In this document: piece after piece, positions 63,024 to 64,000 of the stretch
Layout of the letters: each line of letters begins with the position of its first letter
Position numbering within the stretch: the stretch's first letter is position 1
NCBI GenBank assembly: GCA_965262425.1
Contig: OZ253536.1
Span: forward strand, 4,588,001 to 4,652,000
Source: CAZOZZ01 sp965262425
GTDB taxonomy: Bacteria; Acidobacteriota; Terriglobia; 20CM-2-55-15
DNA length: 64,000 nucleotides
Reading direction: 5' to 3'
The notes under the pieces: model-generated
The model's database searches: none
What the model was told of the DNA's origin: nothing
The model's input: the letters and a program-made list of their open reading frames with translations, nothing else
Made by a program: the position numbers and the translations under genes

Positions 63024-63613
63024 ATGACCAGGATGAATGATGCGGTGCGGGCCGCGATGCCCGGGCTGCTCCTGGGTGGAACCATCGCACTTGCCGTGAG
63101 ATTCGTTAGTGACCGGCTCGGTGGCCCTGCGATGTTGTATGCCCTGCTGTTCGGGATGGCGTTTAACTTCCTTATCGAGGATGAGCGTTTGCGAGCGGCA
63201 TTCGTTTTGCGAGCCGCAATATCCTCCGCATCGGAGTCGCGCTACTGGGTCTGCGTATTACAACAGGCGAAGTCACAGAGCTCGGTTGGCCAGTGGTTGC
63301 CCTGATCGTGGCAAGTGTGGCGGCAACTATTCTGATCGGTGGACTCATTGGGCGTGTTTTCGGCCTGAAAGGCGACCAGTCAGTGCTGTCGGCCGGCGCG
63401 GTTGGGATCTGCGGCGCGTCGGCGGCGCTCGCAATCGCTTCAGTTTTGCCAACGCGCAAGGATTCTGAGCGCAACATGATATTGACCGTCGCCGGCGTAA
63501 CCGCGCTAAGCACGGCCGCCATGGTCGTATACCCGGTGCTCGTCACCTATCTTGGCTATGACAACGCGACGGCCGGCATCTTTCTCGGTGCCACGATTTT
63601 TTGTCGGAATTAG
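63024..63613 (+). pseudogene. YeiH-family putative sulfate exporter, frameshifted and truncated
   Basis: The N-terminal part (PGLLLGGTIALAVRFVSDRLGGPAMLYALLFGMAFNFLIEDE) and, one frame over, ASGIRFASRNILRIGVALLGLRITTGEVTELGWPVVALIV... and GAVGICGASAALAIASVLP belong to the YeiH/UPF0324 membrane family. The shift lies near 63190. The 3' end is cut after AGIFLGATI, where normal members continue with HDVAQVVGAGY. Both lesions make it non-functional. Confidence 0.82.
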
Positions 63614-63726
63614 GGAGCAGAGCCCTCAATACCCTAATTCATTCTCCAGCTATTTCAGGATTGCTTCCTGGCCTGAATCATCTTAGATTGGTGTTGCCCT
63701 TTCCTTTTTCCTCCCTGAAAAAAACT

Positions 63727-64000
63727 GTGCCAAAACTTCCCCGTGTAGTAGTACCCGGTTATCCCCATCACATTACGCAGCGCGGTAACAGACGGGCCCC
63801 GATTTTTAACGAGCCTAATGACCGGAAAGTGTACTTAGACTTGCTTGGTCAATATGCCGAACGCAATTCCCTTCACATCTGGGCCTATGCCCTCATGACC
63901 AACCACGTCCATTTGGTAGCTGTACCTGAGCAAGAACCTGCCTTGTCCGCAACGATCCGAGATGCTCATAGCGGCTATGCCACGTATTTCAACCGCACCT
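63727..64000 (+). CDS. REP-associated/IS200-like tyrosine transposase (partial)
   Basis: The frame runs off the right edge; ~91 residues are visible. RVVVPGYPHHITQRGNRR and YALMTNHVHLVAVPEQE are the Y1 transposase (HUH) segments, with the HVH metal site. Proteins of this class cut single-stranded hairpins. Start is uncertain: GTG at 63727 gives the family's usual N-terminus, and GTG at 63691 is also in frame. 63614-63726 carries no other gene. Confidence 0.85.
   Translation, partial: MPKLPRVVVPGYPHHITQRGNRRAPIFNEPNDRKVYLDLLGQYAERNSLHIWAYALMTNHVHLVAVPEQEPALSATIRDAHSGYATYFNRT

Overview
The window looks like a piece of a high-GC, Gram-negative genome, most probably Acidobacteriota (Vicinamibacteria-like). 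The evidence is gene content: an Oar-type TonB receptor with an N-terminal carboxypeptidase-regulatory domain, paired DUF1592/DUF1552 proteins, exported ankyrin-repeat proteins, DUF1028, many Tat or lipoprotein signals, and many insertion sequences. This is inference from families, not a database match. No tRNA, rRNA, CRISPR array or prophage was seen.

Layout. 1-4753 (minus): a tightly overlapping operon of HAD-IB phosphatase, LarA-like DUF2088 protein, fatty acyl-CoA reductase and NAD-dependent epimerase (cut by the window edge). 5000-6752: IS1380-type element. 6753-13504: M20 amidohydrolase, then a TesA-like SGNH lipoprotein divergent from a YbbA/YbbP-like ABC pair, and a beta-propeller protein. 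13513-16487: an ISL3-type element carrying a nested IS256-type element. 16658-18133: an aminotransferase gene broken by a ~317-bp MITE. 18141-22000: metallo-beta-lactamase-fold hydrolase, HEAT-cyclophilin fusion, DUF1028 protein.

22172-35548 is the most distinctive block. Two DUF1592-DUF1552-ankyrin modules stand head to head around a 313-bp intergenic region. The left copy continues into a P1-family peptidase and an NHL-repeat lipoprotein. 35612-46394 holds an SSS symporter, a cytochrome c'-like protein, MurB, a TPR protein, a large exported protein ending in a haem motif with a Tat-exported partner, and the TonB receptor.

46786-54806 is mainly housekeeping: GNAT, an isopropylmalate/isocitrate-type dehydrogenase, Mrp, DUF971, UbiX, dCTP deaminase, HU, a site-2 protease, and an E1 alpha/beta pair of a 2-oxoacid-dehydrogenase type. 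54807-64000 is degraded and rich in mobile DNA: a second IS1380 copy, a frameshifted coiled-coil gene, a group II intron fragment, an exported atypical-kinase-like protein, a GYD protein, a frameshifted IS3 element, an IS91-like tail, a MITE inside a MazG-like remnant, a broken YeiH-type exporter and a truncated REP-type tyrosine transposase.

The mobile elements give unusually readable history. Both IS1380 copies sit in CTAG sites that contain a neighbour's TAG stop codon. The IS256 and ISL3 insertions have perfect 9-bp and 8-bp target duplications. The two MITE copies share the terminal design of the ISL3 element and each split a coding sequence. Several families of short intergenic palindromes are also dispersed through the window.
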